Positions 44,478 through 53,024 of a DNA stretch of 64,000 nt are shown in pieces. Source of the stretch: CAWEPK01 sp963835595 (GTDB lineage: Bacteria; Desulfobacterota; Syntrophorhabdia; Syntrophorhabdales; WCHB1-27); the NCBI GenBank assembly GCA_963835595.1, contig CAWIGL010000002.1:310001-374000 (forward strand), given 5' to 3'. Under the pieces are notes generated by a model. That model was not told where the DNA came from. It made no database searches and saw only the letters and a program-made list of their open reading frames with translations. The stretch's first letter is position 1, and each line of letters starts with the position of its first letter. The translations under genes were made by a program, and so were the position numbers.

Positions 44478-45054
44478 TTGCTGACCGAGGACCGGCCCAC
44501 CATGAAAGCTGGACGAGGGCATGTCCGGCCGCCAAAGGGCTGCTTAGGCCCCGGAGATTCTTCTTTTCGAACTCATCCCAGAAGGCCGAATCGGGTTTCC
44601 GCCAGTAGGGCCCCCATCCCTTCGCAAAAACCCCCTCGACTTCCTTCAGGAGCCGCTTCCAGGCAGGGCCGTACTCGTAGGTCAGGACGTCTTCGAGGAA
44701 TGGGACCAGGGCGCCGAGCCTCTGCTTCGGCAGGTATGCCCGCGCCCCCAGCTCTATCGACTTTTTGAGCGCCTCGGGCGAAAAGGCCTGGGCGGTGAGC
44801 ATGACGGTAGGGATCGGGTTCGGGCCTGCGGCGGCCTGCTTGAGAAGATCGAAGCCCCGGACGCCCATGATGTCCAGGATGACGAGATCGTAGCTCCACG
44901 AGCTTAAGAGCTCCCATGCCCCTTCGTAGGTAGTGGCCGTGTCCACCCTGCTCTTCGGAGCAGCCGCAACGATCTCTTCCTTCACCATCTCCAGCACGTC
45001 GGGCTCATCGTCCACAGCGAGGATTCTCTTATGGTTCAGAACCGACTCTGACAT
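44467..45054 (-). CDS. Single-domain response regulator with C-terminal extension
   Basis: A 195-residue receiver protein. 'RILAVDDEPDVLEMVKEEI', 'YDLVILDIMGVRGFDLLKQA' (phospho-Asp) and 'PTVMLTAQAF' followed by 'AYLPKQ' complete the domain. After about residue 120 comes an unrecognised tail of 75 residues rich in Trp ('GPAWKRLLKEVEGVFAKGWGPYW', split). There is no DNA-binding or enzyme domain. The ATG at 45054 has GGAGGGAG before it. It may transfer phosphate or act by protein contact; the PAS kinase at 40819 is the nearest kinase. Confidence 0.85.
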   Translation of the reverse strand: MSESVLNHKRILAVDDEPDVLEMVKEEIVAAAPKSRVDTATTYEGAWELLSSWSYDLVILDIMGVRGFDLLKQAAAGPNPIPTVMLTAQAFSPEALKKSIELGARAYLPKQRLGALVPFLEDVLTYEYGPAWKRLLKEVEGVFAKGWGPYWRKPDSAFWDEFEKKNLRGLSSPLAAGHALVQLSWWAGPRSAITI

Positions 45055-45695
45055 GTCTCCCTCCTTCCCGGCACGTTTCGGCAGGGTATACCTCCATTGT
45101 AGCATAATCCTGCCGTTCGCCCCTGACAATCCGGCTCACCGCCAGGCGACTGGTGGACCACTGCCGATCTGGGGTTTGATTCGGTAAATTTGCTTATGTT
45201 TTCGACAATATCGGGCACGACGAATCTCCGGAGTACATGCTCGGGCGGGAAAAAGACATTGTAAAGCTTTCCTCCGCTGTACCCAAGCACCAGGGTATCG
45301 CCAACTATCCCCCCGATGAGAACACCCACAAAATGGTTTATGTACCCGGCATAAAGCTTTTTTTGGCCAATGTACACCTTTAGGGTCAGAATGTTTTGGC
45401 CAGGATTCGCGGATGCATCTCCGGAAACAACGACATATCCCTTCGCGACCAAAGCCGTTTTCAATTCTTCACTGAGAAACGAGGAAAGTTACGCCCATTC
45501 CTCATCCGGCAGAGCATTGACTATAACGGCCCCGTCTTTTGCGACACCGATGGCGTGGTAAACCCCCATCGGCTGGATCAGGATGGCCTTATGATCAAAT
45601 ACAGGCACCTTCGCCGTATAGACGTTGAAACGCGGGCCACTGGCGCACCCGGCCAGAACCATGAACACCAAGGCTGCCAACGCGAACTTCTTCAT
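45036..45695 (-). pseudogene. Lipoprotein gene interrupted by an in-frame stop
   Basis: The start codes for a lipoprotein ('MKKFALAALVFMVLAGCASG', lipobox LAGC) of 68 residues ending at TAA 45489-45491. The same frame continues without the stop as 'LSSFLSEELKTALVAKGYVVV', '...NILTLKVYIGQKKLYAGYINHFVGVLIGG' (split), 'LVLGYSGGKLYNVFFPPEHVL', which looks like normal protein until about 45150. So a protein of about 180 residues is cut after residue 68. Unlike the other broken genes this is a substitution-type stop, not a frame shift. It could be a true pseudogene, a base error (for example CAA read as TAA), or a short gene followed by a remnant. Confidence 0.6.
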
Positions 45696-45735
45696 CTGTC
45701 CCTCAGAATCGTTGCGTCACAAGTAACGCTTGGAA

Positions 45736-45921
45736 TCAGAATATGACCTGCCTGCCCGATTCCCCCATAATGACTGATCGGGGCACGTCGCAGTCGGGGT
45801 AGGCCGTCTTGATACTGACGACCGGCTCACCGAGGAGCTGCTCCCAATGTGGCGCCGCCGCGCAGGCGGATAGGCCGGCCAAAGAGACAACGACCAAGGC
45901 TATTTTCTTTATAATACCCAT
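45736..45921 (-). CDS. Small lipoprotein under riboswitch control
   Basis: A 61-residue lipoprotein: 'MGIIKKIALVVVSLAGLSACAAA' (split by cleavage at LSAC|) then a short mature part with one further Cys ('TAYPDCDVP'). A GGAGAG site lies five bases before the ATG. The long leader upstream folds as a GEMM-I riboswitch, so expression should respond to a cyclic dinucleotide. The truncated lipoprotein gene follows 40 bases downstream on the same strand and may belong to the same transcript. Function is unknown. Confidence 0.7.
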   Translation of the reverse strand: MGIIKKIALVVVSLAGLSACAAAPHWEQLLGEPVVSIKTAYPDCDVPRSVIMGESGRQVIF

Positions 45922-45991
45922 ACCACTCTCCAATTTTGGATGGAATCCAACTTTTTCCTGTTTTTTTCTTACCAGAATGCAAAACCCTATT

Positions 45992-46096
45992 ATATCTGGC
46001 GGCTCGGCTGTCTCCCTGATGAGCGGCAGGGGCGGGCGACTGAGACCCGTTGGCTTTCCGTCCCATCCTTGCGGATGGTTAGGCTTTGGCAGATTT
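45992..46096 (-). ncRNA. GEMM-I (cyclic dinucleotide) riboswitch
   Basis: On the minus strand the leader has closing stem ATCTG/CAGAT, then the first hairpin CCATCC-GCAA-GGATGG (a GNRA tetraloop) directly followed by GGGACGGAAAGCC and AACGGGTCTC, and the second domain closing with GAGACAGCCG. This order matches the GEMM-I family ('GGGACGCAAAGCC...CGGGTCT...AGACAGCCGGG'). The ligand could be cyclic di-GMP or, as in Geobacter relatives, cyclic AMP-GMP; I cannot decide it from the sequence. It lies between a TTGACA/TATAAT promoter and a small lipoprotein gene. No clear terminator was seen between aptamer and start codon, so control could be translational. Confidence 0.82.
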
Positions 46097-46109
46097 GTCT
46101 TGCATTATG

Positions 46110-46136
46110 ATTATACGACGCCTACTGGCATGTCAA
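46110..46136 (-). promoter_or_regulatory. Promoter of the riboswitch transcript
   Basis: Both hexamers are consensus (TTGACA, TATAAT), but the spacer is only 15 bases. Transcription would start near 46103, just before the aptamer. The promoter at 52878 shows the same short spacer. Confidence 0.6.
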
Positions 46137-46208
46137 GAAGAAACATACAGGCAAGTTGTCAACGCAAAGTAGGAATGTCCGGTATGCATCCCCCAAGCCC
46201 GAATGTCT

Positions 46209-46237
46209 TTGCGCAACTGCCGTGCGTGCGCTATAAT
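46209..46237 (+). promoter_or_regulatory. Promoter of the acyl-CoA synthetase/GNAT gene
   Basis: TTGCGC, a 17-base spacer and a consensus TATAAT lie 60 bases before the ATG at 46297. A strong AAGGAGG ribosome site follows at about 46284. Confidence 0.6.
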
Positions 46238-46296
46238 TTTCTCATAAACCTGCACCGTCCGATTCGCAGCCGTTCAGGCGCATAAGGAGGCAGGCC

Positions 46297-48746
46297 ATGG
46301 CTCTCCTGAAAGACATGCTTAACCCCAGGTCGGTGGCGCTCGTCGGCGCAACGGAGGAGAAAGGCGCTGTCGGGCGGGCGCTACTGGAGAACCTTCTCCG
46401 CTCCAAAGAAAGAAAAGTCTATCCAGTAAACCCGGCGGGCAAGAAAATCCTGGAGCTCGACGCCTATCCGAGCATCACCGGCATCCCCGATCACGTCGAT
46501 CTTGCAATCGTTGCGACCCCAGCCCCCACCGTGCCGGGCGTAGTCGAGGAGTGCGGGAAGGCCGGCGTCGATGGTGTGGTGATAATCTCTGCCGGGTTCA
46601 AAGAAGCCGGCAGAGAGGGGAAGACGCTGGAAAACGCGATAGAAGGCATCAGAAAGAAGTATGGTATGCGCGTCCTGGGGCCCAACTGTCTCGGCTTCTC
46701 AAGGCCCGGCATCGGGTTGAATGCTACTTTTCTGAAGGGCGACCCTCTCGCCGGGGATATCGCTTTTCTTTCCCAGAGCGGCGCACTGGGCGCCGCTATC
46801 GTCGATTGGGCGACGAATGCCGGCATAGGTTTCAGCCTGGTTGCATCGCTCGGCTCGATGATCGACGTGGACTTCGGGGACATGATCGATTTTCTGGGTG
46901 ACGATTATCCCACCAGAAGCATCCTGATTTACATGGAGGACGTAGGGAATGCCAGGAAGTTTATAAGCGCCGCGAGGTCGTTCGCCCGGCACAAGCCCAT
47001 CATCGCGTTGAAGCCGGGCAGGTTTACGGAGGGCGCGAGGGCCGCGCAGTCGCACGCCGGCGCGATGGCGTGGGACGATGCGGTTTATGACGCGGCCTTC
47101 AGGAGGGCGGGCGTCGTGCGAGTGAGAGAGATAGCCGACCTGTTCGACGCGGCCGAGGTTCTCCGTTCGAGGGCACTGCCGAGGGGCCCCGGCTTGGCAT
47201 CGTAACGAATGCGGGAGGCCCCGGCGTGATGGCTACCGATGCCCTCATCGACCACGGCGGAGAGGTGGCGCGGCTTTCGGAAAAAAGCATCGAGGAAATG
47301 GACGGATTCCTGCCGTCTTACTGGAGCAGGGCCAATCCGGCAGACATGCTGGGAGACGCGGACGTCGGGACGTACGTGAAATCCGTCGAAACGTGCCTCA
47401 ATGACCCCGAGGTGGACGGGGTTCTCGTTATCTACGTGCCGCAAGAGTCCGCCCCCGCGGATGACGTTGCCAGGGAAATCGTCAGGGTGGCGGGGTCCGC
47501 CTGGAAGCCGGTCGTCACCTCCTGGATGGGTGGAAAAGAGGTCGAAAAAGCGCGAAGGATTTTTCTTGATAACAATCTCCCTACTTACGCGACCCCGGAA
47601 GAGGCGGTCAGAACCTACCTCACCATGTACAGGTACAGGCGGAACGTGGACGCGCTCTACGAAACCCCCGCCGAGCTGCCCGTGCACGAGCCTTCCGATA
47701 AACAGGAGCTGAAAGCGGCGATCAGGGAAACGCGCACCGCAGGTGAATCGGTCCTCAGCGAGGGGGACTCCAGGAAGCTTCTCGCGAGCTACGGGATCCC
47801 CGCCGCAACCGTCCGGCCGATGGCGGCCGACTACGAGCTTATCCTTGGGGCCAGGAAAAACAAGGATTTCGGCGCCGTCATCCTTTTCGGGATGGGAGGG
47901 GCGGCAGCGGAGTTCCTGAGCGATTTTTCCATCGGGCTCCCGCCGCTCAACCAGACCCTCGCCAAGATGCTGATGCAGGAGACGAAGGCGTATAAGATGC
48001 TGCAAGGCTTCCGGCGTAAAGCGCCGGCGGATTTTAGAGAATTAGAGGAGATCCTTGTAAGCTTTTCGAACTTGATCGTCGATTTTCCAGAGATAGCGGA
48101 GATCGACATCCCCCTTGCCATAGCGGAAGGCAGGGCGTACGCCTGCGACCCGAGAATCGTGATCGACATGGATTATGTCGAGGGCAGGTCCCCCTATCCA
48201 CATCTGGTCGTCGCACCCTACCCCACCCGGTACATCACGCCGTGGAAGCTGCCGGATGGAAAGGCCGTGCTGCTCCGGCCCATAAAACCCGAAGATGAGG
48301 GCCTCATGCACGACCTGGCCGCCTCGGTGTCCGACGAGACGATCAAGACGAGGTTTTTCTCCCCCATAAGGCCGATGTCCCACGAATGGCTCATCCTTTT
48401 CTGCAACATAGACTACGACAGGCACATGGCGATCGTTGCCGAAATCACCGAAGACGGACACAGGAAGATCATAGGGGTGGGAAGGATCATCATGTACCCC
48501 GACTTCCATTCGGGGGAGCTTGCGCTTCTAGTCCATGACAGGTATCAGCGCCGTGGCCTCGGGTATAAGCTCATGCAGACGATCATCGGCATAGGCCGGG
48601 ACAGGGGGCTTGCAGAGGTCGCCGGCGACGTGCTCGCGGAAAACGGGAAAATGCTTAAGCTCGCCAGGAAGCTGGGATTTGACGTGCATCTGGCGCCCGG
48701 TGGGATCTTCAGGATTACATTGAAGCTGAAAAAGAACGACAACTGA
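46297..48746 (+). CDS. ADP-forming acyl-CoA synthetase/GNAT fusion (Pat-like; frame break, shortened ATP-grasp)
   Basis: A multi-domain protein of about 816 residues: CoA-binding domain ('PRSVALVGATEEKGAVGRALLENLL', split), succinyl-CoA-ligase-like domain ('SQSGALGAAI', 'AAQSHAGAMAWDDAVYDAAF' with the phospho-His), ATP-grasp part and a C-terminal acetyltransferase ('YQRRGLGYKLMQTIIGIGRDRG'). One C is missing from a C-run at 47187-47190; restoring it gives 'GPRLGIVTNAGGPGVMATD'. Within the ATP-grasp part 'LLASYGIPAATV' runs straight into 'RPMAADYELILGARKNKDFG', whereas relatives have roughly 70-90 residues between them (VLKI..HK..GGV region). Loss of that ATP-binding lobe should disable the ligase while leaving the acetyltransferase. 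Pat-type proteins acetylate metabolic enzymes such as Acs. Confidence 0.85.
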
Positions 48747-48767
48747 TATGCGAATATCCGAACGGCC

Positions 48768-49976
48768 TCATTGCGATCGCGGCTCCCCCGTGCGGCCCAT
48801 CAGCGCCATGAGCAGGAGAAACAGGAGGACCGAAACGGCGGCGGTTGCCGCACCGAAATAGAAGGTCGCCGCCGGGCAGACGCGGTCCCACAGCCAGCCG
48901 CCGATAAGGCTGGCTGGAAATACCGCCACGCCTGTGCACGTCGCATAGACCCCGAAGGCGGTCGCCTTGAAATCCGGGGCTATGATGCTTGCGAGGAAGG
49001 CCTTCTGCACCCCCTCGGTAAGCCCCATGAATACACCATAAAGCGCGAAGAGGAGCCAGACGTCGGTCGCATTTTTTGCGACCGCAAAACCGTAATAGAG
49101 AGCGGCAAACAGCCCAAAGCCCAGAAGGATGACCCTTTCCCTGCCGAACCTGTCCGCCGCTATCCCTGCGGGAACGGCCGAGAGGGCGTAGACGAGGTTG
49201 AATACGAGATAAACCACGGGGATCGCGACCGTCGGTACGCCGAGCTGCCCGGCCCGCAGGATCAGAAAAACGTCACTCGAATTGCCGAGGGCGAAAACGG
49301 CGGAGATTATTATGAAGAACTTGGCCCTCCAGTCGAGCAGCCCGAAGCTCAGCCTTGGCCGGTCAGACAGGGCGGGGACCGCTTCTTTCCTTTCCTCGAT
49401 AAATATGAAGATGACGAGGATGGCGATGGCGGCGGGCGCCATCGATACCCAAAAGACCGTCCGGTAGTTATTGCCGGAAAGACCGAGCAGGAAAAAGGCA
49501 ATGGCGGGGCCGACGGCGGCGCCCACGTTATCCATGGCCCGATGGAAGCTGAAGGCCCTGGCGAGATGCGTCTCCCGGCTCGACTCGGCGATGAGGGCGT
49601 CGCGCGGCGCAGTCCTTATCCCCTTTCCTGCGCGGTCGGTAAAGCGGGCCGCAAGGACTTGCTGCCAGACGGCCGCGGTCGCCATGACGGGCCTGCTCAG
49701 GGTGGAAATCCCGTAGCCGAGGGCCATCAGAGACTTGCGACGCCCCAGGCGGTCGGAAAGCCACCCCGAAAAGACCCTCAGCAGGCTCGCGGTCGATTCC
49801 GCGACGCCTTCGATCAGCCCGATAATAGACTTATTGACCCCGAGGACATTGGCGAGAAAAAGGGGCACGAGCGGGTAGATCATCTCGGAGCTTACGTCCA
49901 TGAAGAAGCTGACGAGCCCCGCGAAGAAGACGTTTCTGCCGAAACCGAAAAATTGATTTTTCCTGCTCACGGCCAC
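48768..49976 (-). CDS. MFS transporter
   Basis: A 12-helix major facilitator carrier of 402 residues. The opening 'SFFMDVSSEMIYPLVPLFLANVLGV' (split), 'GWLSDRLGRRKSLMALGY' (motif A) and 'ARFTDRAGKGIRTAPRDALIAES' (split) identify the group of carriers with the RxGKGIRTxPRDA motif. Substrate is unknown; this group is widespread in anaerobes. It is transcribed toward the GNAT fusion gene, with 21 bases between the convergent ends. Confidence 0.9.
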   Translation of the reverse strand: MAVSRKNQFFGFGRNVFFAGLVSFFMDVSSEMIYPLVPLFLANVLGVNKSIIGLIEGVAESTASLLRVFSGWLSDRLGRRKSLMALGYGISTLSRPVMATAAVWQQVLAARFTDRAGKGIRTAPRDALIAESSRETHLARAFSFHRAMDNVGAAVGPAIAFFLLGLSGNNYRTVFWVSMAPAAIAILVIFIFIEERKEAVPALSDRPRLSFGLLDWRAKFFIIISAVFALGNSSDVFLILRAGQLGVPTVAIPVVYLVFNLVYALSAVPAGIAADRFGRERVILLGFGLFAALYYGFAVAKNATDVWLLFALYGVFMGLTEGVQKAFLASIIAPDFKATAFGVYATCTGVAVFPASLIGGWLWDRVCPAATFYFGAATAAVSVLLFLLLMALMGRTGEPRSQ

Positions 49977-50256
49977 GCCAGGGCTAAGCTAAACCGGCGC
50001 GTGCTACGATGTCAAGCGAAAATGTCCTGCGAAGTGGGCCGCCTTTTGAAAGGCAGGCCGCATCGCCTTATTCAGGCCACAGGATAGGGCCTGGTCTGCA
50101 AACCGCCGATAACTGTTGACATCCCGTCGCGCGATGTTGCAGACTGTTTTCGGTCCGAAAAGGGCCGAGACACGGGTGTTTCTGTACCAAAGGCGGTCAC
50201 GGATAAGCTATACGGAAGACTGCCGATTTGTCAGAAACAAGCCAATCGGAGGAAAC

Positions 50257-51534
50257 ATGAACGGTATTGGCTATTTCATGGGCCGGCTCCGCCGTTCCTC
50301 GATGGCCTGCTGCGCTGCCGTCGCTCTGGTCGTGCTGGCCTGGGGCAGCGTCGCATTCTGCGGAGAGATCCATAACGCGGCCAGGGATGGCGACCTGAAA
50401 AAGGTCGAGGCGATGCTCGGGGACAGCGCAGACCTGCTTTCAAGCAAGGACGCTAACGGCGATACGCCGTTGCACTGGGCGGCGGGTAACGGCCGCAAGG
50501 AGATTGCGGCGCTGCTTTTGACCCACGGGGCCAGGGCGAATGCGGTCGATAAGGATGGCAAGACGCCTTTGCACCTGGCCGCGTTCGCAGGCCGCAAGGA
50601 CGTGGCGGCCCTGCTCATTGCCGATAAGGCGGAGGTCAACGCCAAGGACAACACCGGCGAGACGCCCCTGCACTGGGCGGCGAATAACGGCCATAAGGAG
50701 ATGGCGGCGCTGCTGCTTGCCAACAAGGCCGATGTCAACGCCAGGGACAGCAACGGCGTGACCCCTCTGCACGCTGCGGTGGGGAACGGCCACAAGGACG
50801 TAGCGGCGCTGCTCATTGCCGATAAGGCGGAGGTCAACGCCGGCAACAAACGCGGCCAGACGCCTCTGCATGTGGCTGCGCTCGGCGAACATAAGGACGT
50901 AGCGGAGCTGCTCCTTGCCCATCGCGCCGATGCCAATGCGCCGGACAACGACGGCCAGACGCCTTTGTACGTGGCGGCGGAAAGCGGCAACACGGAGATG
51001 GTGGCGCTGCTTTTGGCGAACAAGGCCGACATCAACGCCAAAGAACATAGATACGGCAGAACGCCCTTGCATACTGCGGCGAGGAACGGCCATAAAGAGA
51101 TAGTGGATCTGCTCCTTGCCGGCAAGGCGCCCATCCAGGCCAGGGACAACAACGGCGAGACGCCTTTGCACGTAGCTGCTTATGGCGGCCACAAGGAGGT
51201 AGCGGCATTGCTCCTGGCGCGGGGGGCCGATGTCAACGCGACGGACAACGACGGCGATACGCCTTTGCACATGGCGGCCGATAACGGCCAGAAGGATGTG
51301 GCTGCGTTGCTCCTGGCCAACAAGGCAGACATCAATTCGAGGGACAATGACCGCCGGACGCCGATGCACCTCGCGGCGATGAAAGGCCGCGCGAACGTGG
51401 TCGAGTTGCTTGTGGCCAACAAGGCAGACATCAACCCGTGGGACAAGGACCACCGGACACCCTTGTGGCTGGCGACGCTGAAAGGCCATAAAGACCTGTC
51501 CGATTGGATGCGCCAGCAAGGCGGCCACGAATAA
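50257..51534 (+). CDS. Secreted ankyrin-repeat protein
   Basis: A 425-residue protein with a signal peptide ('MACCAAVALVVLAWGSVAFC' within the first 45 residues) and about twelve 33-residue ankyrin repeats, of the form 'G.TPLH.AA..GHK.VAALLLA.KADVNA.D'. The first repeat is a degenerate cap and the last ends in 'LSDWMRQQGGHE'. Repeats are very alike, also in DNA (for example GCCCTGCTCATTGCCGATAA occurs near 50608 and, with changes, near 50808), which suggests expansion by duplication. AGGAAAC precedes the ATG. Ankyrins bind proteins; export places this in the periplasm or outside. The MFS gene follows after 16 bases. Confidence 0.92.
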   Translation: MNGIGYFMGRLRRSSMACCAAVALVVLAWGSVAFCGEIHNAARDGDLKKVEAMLGDSADLLSSKDANGDTPLHWAAGNGRKEIAALLLTHGARANAVDKDGKTPLHLAAFAGRKDVAALLIADKAEVNAKDNTGETPLHWAANNGHKEMAALLLANKADVNARDSNGVTPLHAAVGNGHKDVAALLIADKAEVNAGNKRGQTPLHVAALGEHKDVAELLLAHRADANAPDNDGQTPLYVAAESGNTEMVALLLANKADINAKEHRYGRTPLHTAARNGHKEIVDLLLAGKAPIQARDNNGETPLHVAAYGGHKEVAALLLARGADVNATDNDGDTPLHMAADNGQKDVAALLLANKADINSRDNDRRTPMHLAAMKGRANVVELLVANKADINPWDKDHRTPLWLATLKGHKDLSDWMRQQGGHE

Positions 51535-51550
51535 GGTTTTTACAGCAGAC

Positions 51551-52735
51551 ATGATGAGCATAAAGCGCGAGAAGCCCGGCCGCATGGCCTTTTTCGTCAT
51601 GGGCTGGTTCGGGATGCTCTTCTATTTTACGCAGAGATGGATCTTCGGGCCTTTGATACCGTCGCTCATGGAGGCGTTTCGAGCGGACAGCACGACCCTG
51701 GGCCTGATCGGCTCCGCCTCCATGTGGGGCTACATGTTCATCCCGATTCTGGCCGGCATGATCTCCGACCGCTTCGGAAGGAAGTACGCGATCCTTCTCG
51801 GCATATCGGGCTTTTCAGGGCTGACCGTCGTTTCCGGCCTGGCGGGCAGCGCGAGCCAGCTTTTCTGGACCCGTTTTTTCACGGGTACGATGGAGGCCTT
51901 CTATTTCGTGCCTCTCACCGCCTTTACCCTGGAGCTGTTCCCGGAAAGGCCCGCCTTCTTTCTCGGCCTTCTGATCTCCGGCTCATCGCTGGGCTGGTTC
52001 GTCGGCCCGGCCGTCGCCGGCTGGCTCCTCGACGCCACGGGCACGTGGCGCAGCCCCTTCCTCGTCGTCGGAGTGGCGGGGCTGCTGGTCGCCTTTTTCC
52101 AATGGTGGTTCTGGCCGGGCGTGAGGCCGGCGGCCCGCTCCGGTCTCTTCTTCGACAGGGATATTCTTCTCCCCAGGAACATGCTCATGCTTTTCTTCCT
52201 CGGCCTGGTGCTCACCTGCCAGATGGCCTCCGAGTTCGGCTTCAGCATGTGGTTCCCCGTTTACCTGCGGACCGAGGTACTGATGAGCGCAACGGGCGCA
52301 GGGATCCTCGCCGGTTTTTTCGGCATAGGCCAGGCCATAGGGAGACCGGTCATGGGCATCGTCTCCGACCTGGCGGGATACAGGCGCACCGGCGCTGCGG
52401 CGAGCATAGCCATGGGGATCTTTTTCATGCTCACCCTGTCGGCCGCCAATACGCCCCAGCGGGTCCTCTTTACGCTCATCGCGGGCTTCGCAGGCACGGC
52501 TGCGACCGGGGGCCTCTGGACGTTCACGGGCCTGACGTTCGCCTCATTCAAGGGGCTCGCCCTCGGCATCATAGTGACCCTCGCCTACTGCGCGGCGTCG
52601 CTCTCCCCGATAGCAATAGGTTACATCGGGGGCCACCACTCGATCGCAACGGCCCTGTGGACGGTGTCGGTGCCGTGCGCCTTCGGAGCGGCGGCCTTTG
52701 TACTCCCTACCTTTCTCCTACGCCGCAGCGAGTGA
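51551..52735 (+). CDS. MFS transporter
   Basis: A 12-helix carrier of 394 residues. 'GWFGMLFYFTQRWIFGPLIPSL' (split), 'GMISDRFGRKYAILLGI' (motif A), 'RFFTGTMEAFYFVPLTA' and 'GIVSDLAGYRRTGAAASIAMG' are typical of the organic-acid/sugar-phosphate type carriers. It probably shares a transcript with the ankyrin gene 16 bases upstream. The substrate is not evident. Confidence 0.9.
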   Translation: MMSIKREKPGRMAFFVMGWFGMLFYFTQRWIFGPLIPSLMEAFRADSTTLGLIGSASMWGYMFIPILAGMISDRFGRKYAILLGISGFSGLTVVSGLAGSASQLFWTRFFTGTMEAFYFVPLTAFTLELFPERPAFFLGLLISGSSLGWFVGPAVAGWLLDATGTWRSPFLVVGVAGLLVAFFQWWFWPGVRPAARSGLFFDRDILLPRNMLMLFFLGLVLTCQMASEFGFSMWFPVYLRTEVLMSATGAGILAGFFGIGQAIGRPVMGIVSDLAGYRRTGAAASIAMGIFFMLTLSAANTPQRVLFTLIAGFAGTAATGGLWTFTGLTFASFKGLALGIIVTLAYCAASLSPIAIGYIGGHHSIATALWTVSVPCAFGAAAFVLPTFLLRRSE

Positions 52736-52877
52736 GAAGGGCTGACGCGTTCCGTGTGTCTTTCGGTGGACGAGGGAGGTAACGGCCCTTGGCGAACATT
52801 TTAGCAAAAAAGACCACCTGGAATGGCGCAGAGAAGATGTAAGAAATGATCTTTTTTTCTGACGTTGACGATTTTTC

Positions 52878-52904
52878 TTGACAGATTGTGATACACGGTA
52901 TAAA
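52878..52904 (+). promoter_or_regulatory. Promoter and long leader of the PEP-CTERM-like gene
   Basis: TTGACA, a 15-base spacer and TATAAA begin a leader of about 115 bases (52911-53024). The leader ends with a perfect hairpin GACGTA-ggttt-TACGTC (52996-53012) immediately before the AAGGAGG ribosome site, a place where folding could affect translation. No known riboswitch matches it by eye. Confidence 0.5.
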
Positions 52905-53024
52905 GTTGTTTCGAATCTGGACAGAATAGGCCTTTCGTGACGGCGGAACGGCAAGTTTCGCGCGCTAGGGTGCCGGGCGGCCGGTTGAATCTCAGGACGT
53001 AGGTTTTACGTCAAGGAGGGCGGT

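Noticed and set aside
45809..46285. Plus-strand protein across the riboswitch region
   Set aside because: It overlaps the GEMM aptamer and two promoters and has no ribosome site.
50440..51600. Long minus-strand frames across the ankyrin gene
   Set aside because: They mirror the repeat structure of the ankyrin frame and have no start signals or family likeness.
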